Shown here: one piece after another, positions 1 to 6,463 of the stretch
Position numbering within the stretch: position 1 is the first letter of the stretch
Layout: each line of letters starts with the position of its first letter
Source of the DNA: an uncultured Porphyromonas sp.
Lineage (GTDB): Bacteria > Bacteroidota > Bacteroidia > Bacteroidales > Porphyromonadaceae
Reading direction: 5' to 3'
Length of the DNA: 6,463 bases
Assembly: GCA_945965245.1 (NCBI GenBank)
Contig: CAMFNC010000208.1
Coordinates: 1 to 6,463 of the forward strand
Notes under the pieces: generated by a model
What the model was told of the DNA's origin: nothing
The model's database searches: none
The model's input: only the letters and a program-made list of their open reading frames with translations
Made by a program: the position numbers and the translations under genes

Positions 1-45
1 GTATTGATAAGAGCTTCTAATAGAGGTGTTTACAGGATTTTGACA

Positions 46-675
46 ATGAAACGTTATATCAGAATTATTTCCATCTTCTGCTGTTGGATTGTGTGCGGCG
101 GATGTATGTCCCTATGGGCACAAACGCCCGATGATGATGCCGCCATCCCCCGATATGAAATTATCGGTACGGACACGCTGGAGTATATCCGGCTGCACAC
201 TATCGTGGTAACCCCCAAAGGGAAAAGAAAATATCCAGAACGCCCACTGACCACAGCCGAGCGAAGAGAATTGTGGCGCATGATACGTGATATCAGAAAG
301 ACACTGCCCATAGCCAAGGAATTGACACGTGCGCTGATAGAGACATACGAATACATTGAAACCCTCCCCAATGACAAGGCGCGTGAGCGACATCTCAAGC
401 TGCTGGAAAGTTCGCTCAAGGAGCAATACGAACCGCAGATGCGAGATTTGACGTTGAGGCAGGGCAAGATGCTCATCAAACTGGTAGCACGCCAAGCCAA
501 TCAAAGCAGTTATAAGATAGTGAAAGCCTTTTTTGGAGGGTGGAAAGCCTTTTGGTGGAATGGCTTTGCCAATTTGTTCGGAGCCAGTCTGAAGACTGAC
601 TATGACCCCCGGTATAACAAGATGGATGCTCTCACCGAGCGAATTGTCCGTCTGATAGAAGACCAACGATTATAA
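46..675 (+). CDS. Exported DUF4294 family protein, function unknown
   Basis: A 209-residue protein. I recognise it as DUF4294, a Bacteroidetes family without an assigned function. The N-terminus MKRYIRIISIFCCWIVCGGC, followed by MSLWAQ, is a signal peptide: basic start, hydrophobic core about residues 5-18, likely cut near A25/Q26. C20 could in principle be a lipoprotein cysteine, but CGGC is a poor lipobox. After a short beta-like segment (about 36-56, with TLEYIRL and IVVTPKGK) comes a charged helical stretch (about 68-130) rich in E, R, K and L. The conserved C-terminal block (138-188) contains LRQGKMLIKLVARQ, a Trp/Phe-rich GGWKAFWWNGFANLFG and DYDP. I chose the ATG at 46 over the in-frame TTG at 4 because it starts directly with the signal peptide. 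No upstream promoter is visible in the 45 bases available. The protein probably acts in the periplasm or at the envelope. The family call is from memory of its motif block. Confidence 0.85.
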   Translation: MKRYIRIISIFCCWIVCGGCMSLWAQTPDDDAAIPRYEIIGTDTLEYIRLHTIVVTPKGKRKYPERPLTTAERRELWRMIRDIRKTLPIAKELTRALIETYEYIETLPNDKARERHLKLLESSLKEQYEPQMRDLTLRQGKMLIKLVARQANQSSYKIVKAFFGGWKAFWWNGFANLFGASLKTDYDPRYNKMDALTERIVRLIEDQRL

Positions 676-977
676 AGAAAAGTGAGTTTGATAAAAGTTC
701 AACATGTTTTTAGGATTAAATGCCCTTTTTTGAGGGGCAGCCGGACAAAGCCCGGCGGGACGGTATCGGGTCGGCTACTGTGGTCTGCGCCATGCCTTGC
801 GCCACATACCACTTCCGTCACATTTGCCTTTCGGGCTTCATGTGCCACCTTCTCCCAAGGAGGATTTTGCTTATGTCCGAAACGTGCGCACCTATCCTCT
901 TTGTATAGAACTCACGTTAAAGAAAAAAAACGATTTGATTTACCATTCCATGATAAAATCCATTTAAATAAAACCGC
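676..977. other. 302-base intergenic gap with a GC-rich folded core (722-864)
   Basis: No credible gene lies here. The core contains a row of inverted repeats: GCCC 722-725 with GGGC 735-738; GCCGG 740-744 with CCGGC 752-756; GTGGT 780-784 with ACCAC 808-812, enclosing GCGC 787-790 with GCGC 799-802; CACAT 819-823 plus GCC 826-828 with GGC 834-836 plus ATGTG 840-844 (loop TTTCG); and TTCTCC 850-855 with GGAGGA 859-864 (loop CAA, one G-U pair). The core looks more GC-rich than the flanks. Bases 905-977 are A/T-rich and form the leader of the peptidase gene. I found no TAnnTTTG box there. The core could be a structured RNA, a leader element of the peptidase gene, or a dispersed palindromic repeat. 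The strand cannot be settled from the sequence. Confidence 0.5.
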
Positions 978-3515
978 ATGAAACTAATCCAAATCCTTTC
1001 GGCTGCTGCACTTTGCAGCATGGCTCTACCCATGAGCGCACAGCGGCTGGTTAATCCGCAAGTCTATGGCCCTGCTCAGATGCCCAAAATGTTGATGATA
1101 GACAGTGTGAATGTCGCCAACAAAAAATGGGACCTTAAGGAGCTGCTTAAAGCTCCTGTATTCGTGGCTCAAACGCATGCCGAAGCCGCCCAACCTCAGG
1201 CCGACGGCTTCTATACACTGGCTGCCACACCAAAAGATGCTGCCCCGAAATCCATTGTCTATACATTCGATTTCGAGAACGATAAGTATCGCAAAGGTGA
1301 TTTGTGCCTCTTTGGTCGCGGACGCTTTGCCCTCTTCGTGGATGAAAAATTTACCCAAACGGCCGAAAAAACCGACTCTCTTTCTATGGCCAAGGCTGCT
1401 CTGAAATATGCCGTAACCATGCCGGTCGGACAAAAGCGCATTGCTGTTAGGATGCTTTCGCTTCCCGGTGACACTGTTTCTTCGTTTCGCCTGGTTTTCG
1501 TGCCCAAAGGGTCTAAAGAGGATGAGGCTCTGAAGGCCGAAGCCTCTGTATGCGTCAAATCGGAAAAGTATCTGACGATGTATGAAATGATGAACGGACG
1601 TTTCTTGTCATCTGTTTCCACATCGCCGGATGGTCGGTTTGTTTTGGTCAAATACAATGATATCAATGGTACCAAAACGGATAGATACACCCAACTGCGC
1701 AATTCCGACGGCAAAGTCTTGCAAGACGGTTATGAACTGGGCAGCTGGAGCTGGATGCAGAACCGCAATGCTACTTTGTATCGCGTGGTTACCGAAGCCG
1801 GGAAATACAATTTGGTTACCAAAGATGTGGCTACGGGCAAAGAAACGGTGGAGTTGAAAAATCTACCTCGATCCGGTATGACTTTTACGCCCAATATGGA
1901 TGCAGCTTTCTACTACGAATTTGACAGAGGACCTGCCAAGGATGCCAAGGTAATTCGCCGTTTGGGTCCGGAGGATCGTCAGGGTGGGGCACGTGATCGC
2001 AAAAACCTATATAAATATGATACCGCTACCGGTGTTTCTCTGCCCATTACTTATGGCAAACACAATGTGAGTATGCTGGATATCAATGAAGATGGTTCCA
2101 AAATACTTATTGGTATATATGAAACCAATTGGTCCGAATTCCCTTACCATTTTGCCGATTTGCTGCAATACGATGTGGCCACAGGGCAGGTGGATACTTT
2201 GCTAACCAAACAGATTGATGTGGATAATGTGATGTATATCCCACGTCATAAAGGTGAACTTTTGATAGTCGGCTCTGCCAATGCTTTTAACGGAATAGGG
2301 AAAACTTTGCCCGCCGACCAACCTGCCAATTCGTATGAAAAGCAACTTTTCCTCTTCAATATGCAAACCAAGCAAGTTAAGCCATTGACCAAAGATTTCA
2401 ATCCTCATGTGGATTATGGTCAATTTGACTTGCGTGGCGATGCCTTTATCTTCCGCGCCGACAATGGTTCGCGCAAATCACTCTACCGTCTTGATTTGAA
2501 GAGTCACCGTATTACTCCCATCCCCGTGCGCGAAGATGTAGTGCGCAGTTTCTCCGTGGCCGAAAAGACCGGTCAGATTTGGTACAATGGTCAGAGTGTG
2601 GCCAATGCCGACAGACTATATACCATCAAAGGCAATAAGCAAAAAATGGTATGGGACCTCTCTGCCGAAAAGCTCAAAGGCGTAAATATCGGCTCGGCAC
2701 ACGACTGGAATTATACTGCTCCCGATGGCACCGTGGTGGAGGGTTGGTATTATCTGCCTCCTCACTTCGACCCTGCCAAAAAGTATCCGATGCTGGTATA
2801 TTATTATGGCGGCACTACACCCACCCAGCGCACACTGGAAGGCACATACAGTCTAGCCATGTTTGCCGCTCAGGGCTATGTGGTTTATACGCTCAATCCC
2901 AGCGGTACTTATGGCTATGGTCAGGAGTTTGCCGCCCGTCACCTCAATGCCTGGGGCGATCGCACGGCAGATGAAATTATCGGAGCCACCAAGGAATTTG
3001 CCCGCACACACGATTTTGTCAATGCCAAGAAGATTGGCTGTTTCGGTGCCAGCTATGGTGGCTTTATGACGCAATACTTGCAAACAAAGACGGATATATT
3101 TGCCGCTGCCATTAGCCATGCCGGTATCAGCTCCATCAGTAATTATTGGGGTAGCGGTTATTGGGGCATGGGCTACAATGCCGTGGCAGCCTATAAGAGC
3201 TATCCGTGGAATAACCCCAATTTGTACGTAAAGCATAGCCCGCTTTTCAATGCCGATAAAATTCACACTCCGTTGCTCTTATTGCATGGCTCTGCCGATA
3301 CCAATGTGCCCACGGCCGAAAGTGTGAATATGTATAATGCTCTCAAGGTGCTGGGGCGGACGGTGGAATTTATCGAGTTTACCACCCAAGACCACTTCAT
3401 TCTGGAGCATGACCGCAAAATCACGTGGCTCAATAGCATGTATGCGTGGTTTGCAAAATGGTTGCAAGACAATCCCGAATGGTGGGATGAGATGTATCCC
3501 CAAACAGCTTTGTAG
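978..3515 (+). CDS. Secreted S9 family (prolyl oligopeptidase-type) serine peptidase
   Basis: An 845-residue peptidase that should hydrolyse peptides in the periplasm or outside the cell. Residues 1-21 are a signal peptide (MKLIQILSAAALCSMALPMS-A, cut before Q22). Residues about 200-570 carry repeated beta-propeller-like blades (STSPDGRFVLVKYND, INEDGSKILIG, RGDAFIFRADNGSRKSLYRL). The alpha/beta-hydrolase domain spans about 585-840. Its nucleophile is S692 in GASYGG, the acid D774 in HGSADTNVP, and the base most likely H806 in TTQDHFILEHDRK. Y608-Y610 before GG probably supply the oxyanion tyrosine. It is longer than typical dipeptidyl or acylaminoacyl peptidases (about 680-740 residues) because of some 200 residues before the propeller. 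I see no double-Glu motif of the classical DPP IV kind, so substrate specificity is open. It ends at ...WWDEMYPQTAL with no recognisable type IX secretion C-terminal domain. The ATG at 978 starts the signal peptide directly, after an A-rich leader without a Shine-Dalgarno sequence. Confidence 0.93.
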   Translation: MKLIQILSAAALCSMALPMSAQRLVNPQVYGPAQMPKMLMIDSVNVANKKWDLKELLKAPVFVAQTHAEAAQPQADGFYTLAATPKDAAPKSIVYTFDFENDKYRKGDLCLFGRGRFALFVDEKFTQTAEKTDSLSMAKAALKYAVTMPVGQKRIAVRMLSLPGDTVSSFRLVFVPKGSKEDEALKAEASVCVKSEKYLTMYEMMNGRFLSSVSTSPDGRFVLVKYNDINGTKTDRYTQLRNSDGKVLQDGYELGSWSWMQNRNATLYRVVTEAGKYNLVTKDVATGKETVELKNLPRSGMTFTPNMDAAFYYEFDRGPAKDAKVIRRLGPEDRQGGARDRKNLYKYDTATGVSLPITYGKHNVSMLDINEDGSKILIGIYETNWSEFPYHFADLLQYDVATGQVDTLLTKQIDVDNVMYIPRHKGELLIVGSANAFNGIGKTLPADQPANSYEKQLFLFNMQTKQVKPLTKDFNPHVDYGQFDLRGDAFIFRADNGSRKSLYRLDLKSHRITPIPVREDVVRSFSVAEKTGQIWYNGQSVANADRLYTIKGNKQKMVWDLSAEKLKGVNIGSAHDWNYTAPDGTVVEGWYYLPPHFDPAKKYPMLVYYYGGTTPTQRTLEGTYSLAMFAAQGYVVYTLNPSGTYGYGQEFAARHLNAWGDRTADEIIGATKEFARTHDFVNAKKIGCFGASYGGFMTQYLQTKTDIFAAAISHAGISSISNYWGSGYWGMGYNAVAAYKSYPWNNPNLYVKHSPLFNADKIHTPLLLLHGSADTNVPTAESVNMYNALKVLGRTVEFIEFTTQDHFILEHDRKITWLNSMYAWFAKWLQDNPEWWDEMYPQTAL

Positions 3516-3535
3516 CTATTCCGCTTCTTAATACC

Positions 3536-3578
3536 TAACAAACACTCCGATGGTCATGAGCTGTCGGAGTGTTTGTTA
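3536..3578 (+). terminator. Terminator hairpin after the S9 peptidase, possibly bidirectional
   Basis: A perfect 15-bp inverted repeat, TAACAAACACTCCGA (3536-3550) and TCGGAGTGTTTGTTA (3564-3578), with a 13-base loop. It starts 20 bases after the peptidase stop codon. The right arm itself ends T-rich (GTGTTTGTTATTTG), as in intrinsic terminators. The left arm is A-rich, so it gives a T-rich end on the other strand and could stop transcription both ways. No gene on the - strand converges here. Confidence 0.85.
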
Positions 3579-3673
3579 TTTGAAGGAAAAAAGAGAGCAA
3601 AATGTTTTGGAGGGGTGAACTTTTCGAATACTCGTAGAGAATAATATTTTTTTCTTGTCGATTGTATGTCCGT

Positions 3674-3707
3674 TTTGAGCGTATTTTCGTGAAAACTATT
3701 ACTTTTG
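3674..3707 (+). promoter_or_regulatory. Bacteroidetes-type promoter of the acyl-CoA synthetase gene
   Basis: The -33 box TTTG is at 3674-3677 and the -7 box TACTTTTG, an exact match to TAnnTTTG, is at 3700-3707. The 22-base spacing is at the long end for this promoter type. Transcription should begin around 3712-3716, leaving a leader of about 35 bases before the ATG at 3750. The stretch 3579-3673 between the terminator and this promoter is A/T-rich and holds nothing else I can support. Confidence 0.7.
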
Positions 3708-3731
3708 CACAAAATGAAGTTAAATGTGCAA
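3705..3731. promoter_or_regulatory. 7-bp inverted repeat overlapping the -7 box; possible operator
   Basis: TTGCACA (3705-3711) and TGTGCAA (3725-3731) are perfect inverted copies separated by 13 bases. The centre-to-centre distance is 20 bases, about two helical turns, which would suit a dimeric regulator. The left half covers the end of the -7 box and the expected start of transcription. Regulator identity is unknown. It could also be a weak hairpin in the 5' end of the transcript, or chance in A/T-rich DNA. Confidence 0.35.
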
Positions 3732-3749
3732 TTTATGCAACTATAATAT

Positions 3750-5426
3750 ATGATAGAAAAGAATCTGATAGAAATTTATGAGAGTAGTTTTCGTAATCAT
3801 TGGGATAAAATGGCTTTGTCTGATTACGGTGGTAAAAAACAGTATACTTATGCCGAATTGGCTCGGCGCATTGCTCTTTGGCATTTGATGTTCAAGGAGA
3901 TGGGATTAGAGCCGGGAGACAAGGTGGCTTTAATGGGCAAAGATAATGCCGATTGGTGTGTGGTATTTATGTCCATTCTGACTTATGGTACAGTGTTGGT
4001 GCCCATTCTGCCGGATTTCTCGCCGATAGATACTCAGACGATAGTGGAGCATTCTGATAGCAAGGCTATTTTCATTGCAGACAATTTTTGGGCTAAACTT
4101 GAGCCGGAGAAATTTGGCTTGTTGCAGTATGTCATTGGACTGAATTCCGGTAAAGTGCTGTGGGAAAAGTCCGGTGATGGAAGGATAGCCGATGCTGTAT
4201 TGCGAAAAGAAGATATTTTTTCTGCGGCATATCCCCAAGGGTTTAAGGTGGAGGATGTTCGCTACCATCATACTTCGAATAGCGATATGGTTTTGCTGAA
4301 CTATACTTCGGGCACAACCGGATTTAGTAAGGGCGTGATGCTTACGGGCAACAATCTTGCCGGTAATATCGTATTTGCTCAAACTAAAAAAATATTGCTG
4401 CCCGGAGAAGATATTCTTTGTTTCTTGCCGTTGGCACATGCTTATAGCTGCACTTTCAATCTGTTCTTGGCCATGGCTCAAGGGGCACATCTCCATCTTT
4501 TGGGACGCATTCCTGCCCCTTCTGTATTACTCAAAGCCTTTGCTGATGTCAAACCTAGATTAATTCTCAGTGTGCCGCTGGTATTGGAGCGTATCTATAG
4601 AGATATCATTGCCCCCAAACTGAATAAACCGGTTGTGAAAACGCTGATGAAAATACCTTTTGTCAAACGATTGATTTTGAGCAAAATCCGTAAAGCCTTG
4701 GATAAAGGATTGGGAGATAACTTCCGCGAAGTGATTATTGGAGGTGCTGCCATGAATGACGAGGTGGCTCGTTTTCTCAAGAAAATAGGTTTTCATTTCA
4801 CCATTGGTTATGGAATGACCGAATGTGCCCCGTTGATTTCTTACGTTCCGTGGCGTGAGTGGCGTATTGGCTCTTGTGGTCGTCCTTTGGATGGTTATAT
4901 GGAGGCACGTATTGATTATACCGGTTATGAAGGACAGGAGAGCGGCGAAATACAAGTGCGCGGAGAAAATGTATGCCTGGGCTATTTCAAGAAACCCGAA
5001 CTTATCGATGAACTCTTTACATCCGATGGTTGGATGCATACGGGTGACTTGGGCACGATGGATAAGGATGGATTTATCTATATCAAGGGTCGCTCCAAAG
5101 CCATGCTGTTGAGTGCTAATGGACAGAATATTTTCCCCGAAACCATAGAGTCAAAACTCAATATGTGTCCGCTGGTGTTGGAATCCTTGGTTATATCGGA
5201 TCACAAGCGATTGGTTGCTTTGGTCGTGCCCAATGAAGATGCCATCAAAAAACAGGGTCTTACTCCTGAAGCCGGTTGGGCGGAAATCGAGGCTTTTCGT
5301 GATGTCCTGAACGAGCAATTGGGTTCGTATGAAAAGGTGGTTCGCTTTGAGCGTCAGGAAGAACCATTTGTGAAAACGCCCAAGCAGAGTATCAAACGCT
5401 TCCTCTATACACGCAAGGAGGATTGA
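3750..5426 (+). CDS. AMP-forming acyl-CoA synthetase (long-chain fatty acid-CoA ligase type)
   Basis: A 558-residue ANL-superfamily enzyme. It should activate a fatty acid with ATP to an acyl-adenylate and then form the CoA thioester in the cytoplasm. The ATP-binding loop is YTSGTTGFSKG (185-195). YGMTE at 354-358 is the adenine-binding motif. D433 in TGDLG binds the ribose, and R448 in KGRSKAM starts the linker to the small C-terminal domain, followed by LLSANGQNIFPETIE. Length and order match bacterial long-chain synthetases. The final A10 motif is odd: it reads KTPKQSIKR (542-550), where the usual form is G-K-I-x-R. S547 sits where the adenylation lysine is expected, and K545 or K549 could replace it. 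I recall similar PKxSIKR endings in other Bacteroidetes homologues, but cannot verify this. Substrate chain length cannot be read from the sequence; another carboxylic acid is possible. The gene has its own promoter and terminator. The ATG at 3750 lacks a Shine-Dalgarno sequence, as is normal in this phylum. Confidence 0.9.
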   Translation: MIEKNLIEIYESSFRNHWDKMALSDYGGKKQYTYAELARRIALWHLMFKEMGLEPGDKVALMGKDNADWCVVFMSILTYGTVLVPILPDFSPIDTQTIVEHSDSKAIFIADNFWAKLEPEKFGLLQYVIGLNSGKVLWEKSGDGRIADAVLRKEDIFSAAYPQGFKVEDVRYHHTSNSDMVLLNYTSGTTGFSKGVMLTGNNLAGNIVFAQTKKILLPGEDILCFLPLAHAYSCTFNLFLAMAQGAHLHLLGRIPAPSVLLKAFADVKPRLILSVPLVLERIYRDIIAPKLNKPVVKTLMKIPFVKRLILSKIRKALDKGLGDNFREVIIGGAAMNDEVARFLKKIGFHFTIGYGMTECAPLISYVPWREWRIGSCGRPLDGYMEARIDYTGYEGQESGEIQVRGENVCLGYFKKPELIDELFTSDGWMHTGDLGTMDKDGFIYIKGRSKAMLLSANGQNIFPETIESKLNMCPLVLESLVISDHKRLVALVVPNEDAIKKQGLTPEAGWAEIEAFRDVLNEQLGSYEKVVRFERQEEPFVKTPKQSIKRFLYTRKED

Positions 5427-5433
5427 TATTTTT

Positions 5434-5461
5434 AATGAGGGTTATTGCACACAATGAGGGT
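5434..5461 (+). repeat. Direct repeat AATGAGGGT, two copies
   Basis: AATGAGGGT occurs at 5434-5442 and again at 5453-5461, 19 bases apart start to start. The second copy forms the left edge of the terminator stem. The first also contains GAGGGT, so it could pair with the same right arm (ACCCTC, 5487-5492) as a weaker alternative fold. It may simply be a local duplication. Confidence 0.6.
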
Positions 5462-5496
5462 AAGCTGCGATTTCAGGCAGAGGCTTACCCTCTTTT
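5456..5496 (+). terminator. Rho-independent terminator of the acyl-CoA synthetase gene
   Basis: A perfect 10-bp stem, GAGGGTAAGC (5456-5465) and GCTTACCCTC (5483-5492), followed at once by TTTT (5493-5496). TGC (5466-5468) and GCA inside the loop can add a short inner stem. It begins 30 bases after the synthetase stop codon and lies upstream of the ftsH promoter, separating the two units. Confidence 0.9.
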
Positions 5497-5508
5497 CGTA
5501 TCGTATAG

Positions 5509-5542
5509 TTGTGAGCCGAAAGGATGGTTTTTAGTACCTTTG
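5509..5542 (+). promoter_or_regulatory. ftsH: Bacteroidetes-type promoter of ftsH
   Basis: The -7 box TACCTTTG (5535-5542) matches TAnnTTTG exactly. A TTG at 5509-5511, 23 bases upstream, is the best -33 candidate, though the spacing is long. Transcription should begin near 5547-5551, giving a leader of about 105 bases before ATG 5655. That leader is A/T-rich. It has a six-codon ATG-to-TAA reading frame (5615-5635) out of frame with ftsH, and no riboswitch that I recognise. Confidence 0.65.
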
Positions 5543-5654
5543 CCTAAGTAACGGTTCTTTACAAATCCATTACTCCTTTACTTCCGGCAACTAATTACCA
5601 CTTCAGGTTGTTTACATGGGAGAAATAAAATATTAAAATCAGTCAATAACAGAC

Positions 5655-6463
5655 ATGGCAAAGGAAAATACTCCGCAACAAAATAATAAGGGAAATCGCA
5701 AACCGCTTCGTTTTAACGAGATGTGGATTTATGGCATTATTCTACTGGTGCTTACGGCAATGATGCTGTGGGATGGCAATGGTGGCATATCCAAGAAAAT
5801 GAGCTGGAATGAGTTTCAGCAAGTGGCTGTGCAGGATGCTTTCGATAAGATGGTAGTCAATCGCGATCGAAAAACGGTGGTGGCCGAGGTGAAACCTTCT
5901 ATGGTGGATTTGGTTTTCAAAACCGGTGAAATACCTCAGTCGCGCCGCAATGCTGCCGAGGTTTTCAAGATTACCACGCAAATCCCTTCGGTGGATAAGT
6001 TTTCCGATTTTTATGACCAAAACAAGATTGCGGCCCAGGTTACTTACGAAAACGAACGCTTCAACCTTTGGAATATCATGTTGGGATTTGGACCATTTTT
6101 ATTGCTAATCCTATTCTGGATATGGATGACCAAGCGTATGAATGGCGGAGCTTCTGGCGGTTCCGGTGGCGGCGGTATCTTCAGTGTGGGTAAGAGCCGT
6201 GCGCAGTTGTATGATAAGAAGAAAGTACACGTTACATTCGATAATGTGGCCGGTTTGCATGAAGCCAAGGAAGAAGTGGAAGAAATCGTACACTTCCTCA
6301 AAAATCCTGATAAATATACCAAGCTGGGGGGTAAAATTCCCAAGGGTGCATTGCTGGTGGGACCTCCGGGTACCGGTAAAACCTTGTTGGCCAAAGCGGT
6401 GGCCGGTGAAGCCCATGTGCCGTTTTTCTCACTTTCCGGTTCTGATTTTGTGGAGATGTTTGT
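5655..6463 (+). CDS. ftsH: ATP-dependent zinc metalloprotease FtsH, N-terminal part (cut by window edge)
   Basis: The first 269 residues of FtsH, the hexameric inner-membrane AAA+ protease that extracts and degrades damaged membrane proteins and short-lived regulators. In order: a polar cytoplasmic tail rich in N, Q and K (1-20); transmembrane helix 1 (about 23-39, WIYGIILLVLTAMMLW); a periplasmic domain (about 41-137); transmembrane helix 2 (about 139-158, IMLGFGPFLLLILFWIW); a Gly-rich linker (164-174); then the start of the AAA+ domain with VTFDNVAGLHEAKEEVEEIV. The Walker A motif is GPPGTGKT (236-243), followed by the family signature SGSDFVEMF. Walker B, the second region of homology and the HEXXH zinc site lie beyond the window. 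The frame is open to the last base. The ATG at 5655 directly precedes a plausible cytoplasmic tail. In several Bacteroidales the gene follows rsfS; here it follows the synthetase terminator and has its own promoter. Confidence 0.95.
   Translation, partial: MAKENTPQQNNKGNRKPLRFNEMWIYGIILLVLTAMMLWDGNGGISKKMSWNEFQQVAVQDAFDKMVVNRDRKTVVAEVKPSMVDLVFKTGEIPQSRRNAAEVFKITTQIPSVDKFSDFYDQNKIAAQVTYENERFNLWNIMLGFGPFLLLILFWIWMTKRMNGGASGGSGGGGIFSVGKSRAQLYDKKKVHVTFDNVAGLHEAKEEVEEIVHFLKNPDKYTKLGGKIPKGALLVGPPGTGKTLLAKAVAGEAHVPFFSLSGSDFVEMF

Noticed and set aside
4..45. Upstream TTG start for the DUF4294 protein
   Set aside because: It would put 14 polar residues in front of a good signal peptide. The ATG at 46 begins exactly at the basic n-region.
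112..666. Long minus-strand frames (184 and 148 codons) opposite the DUF4294 gene
   Set aside because: They are opposite-strand shadows of a gene with a clear signal peptide and family motif. Neither minus-strand product shows a recognisable domain or codon pattern.
722..738. GCCC/GGGC hairpin as a terminator for the DUF4294 gene
   Set aside because: The stem is only 4-5 bp and is followed by AGCCGG rather than a T run. No convincing terminator was found after 675.
866..903. Possible promoter before the S9 peptidase (TTTG 866-869 and CTCTTTG ending at 903)
   Set aside because: The second box reads CCTCTTTG and lacks the TA of TAnnTTTG, and the spacing is too long. I left it out.
682..981. 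99-codon reading frame with a GTG start in the gap before the S9 peptidase
   Set aside because: It has no family resemblance, its composition follows the stem-loop repeats, and it overlaps the start of the peptidase gene. The overlapping 62-codon frame at 720-908 is no better.
2853..3266. Minus-strand 137-codon frame inside the peptidase gene, with similar ones opposite the synthetase
   Set aside because: These are shadow frames within strongly conserved catalytic domains on the plus strand.

Overview
The window reads as a piece of a Bacteroidales chromosome. It could be from Porphyromonas, Prevotella or a related lineage, but I cannot fix the genus. Three things point there. There are two promoters of the Bacteroidetes type (TAnnTTTG -7 box). 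Start codons sit behind A/T-rich leaders with no Shine-Dalgarno sequence. The first gene is a DUF4294 protein, a family I know only from Bacteroidetes. All four genes are on the + strand. No tRNA, rRNA, insertion sequence or CRISPR array is visible.

Layout: (1) 46-675, an exported DUF4294 protein of unknown function. (2) 676-977, a 302-base gap. Its middle (about 722-864) is GC-rich and folds on paper into at least five adjacent stem-loops. It is the least explained part of the window and may be a small structured RNA or a short dispersed palindromic repeat. Its last 70 bases are an A/T-rich leader. (3) 978-3515, a large secreted S9-family (prolyl oligopeptidase-type) serine peptidase with an intact Ser/Asp/His triad. 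(4) 3536-3578, a perfect 15-bp terminator hairpin. (5) 3674-3707, a promoter, with a 7-bp inverted repeat over its -7 box. (6) 3750-5426, an AMP-forming acyl-CoA synthetase. (7) 5456-5496, a rho-independent terminator. (8) 5509-5542, a promoter with a leader of about 105 bases. (9) 5655 to the window edge, the first 269 residues of the membrane AAA+ protease FtsH.

The genes look like separate transcription units rather than one operon. The peptidase, the synthetase and ftsH are each set apart by a terminator, and the latter two have recognisable promoters of their own. Functionally the window mixes periplasmic peptide breakdown, fatty-acid activation and membrane protein quality control. I see no multi-gene novel system. 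The points worth a second look are the folded gap at 722-864, the displaced catalytic lysine in the acyl-CoA synthetase, and the symmetric element at the synthetase promoter.
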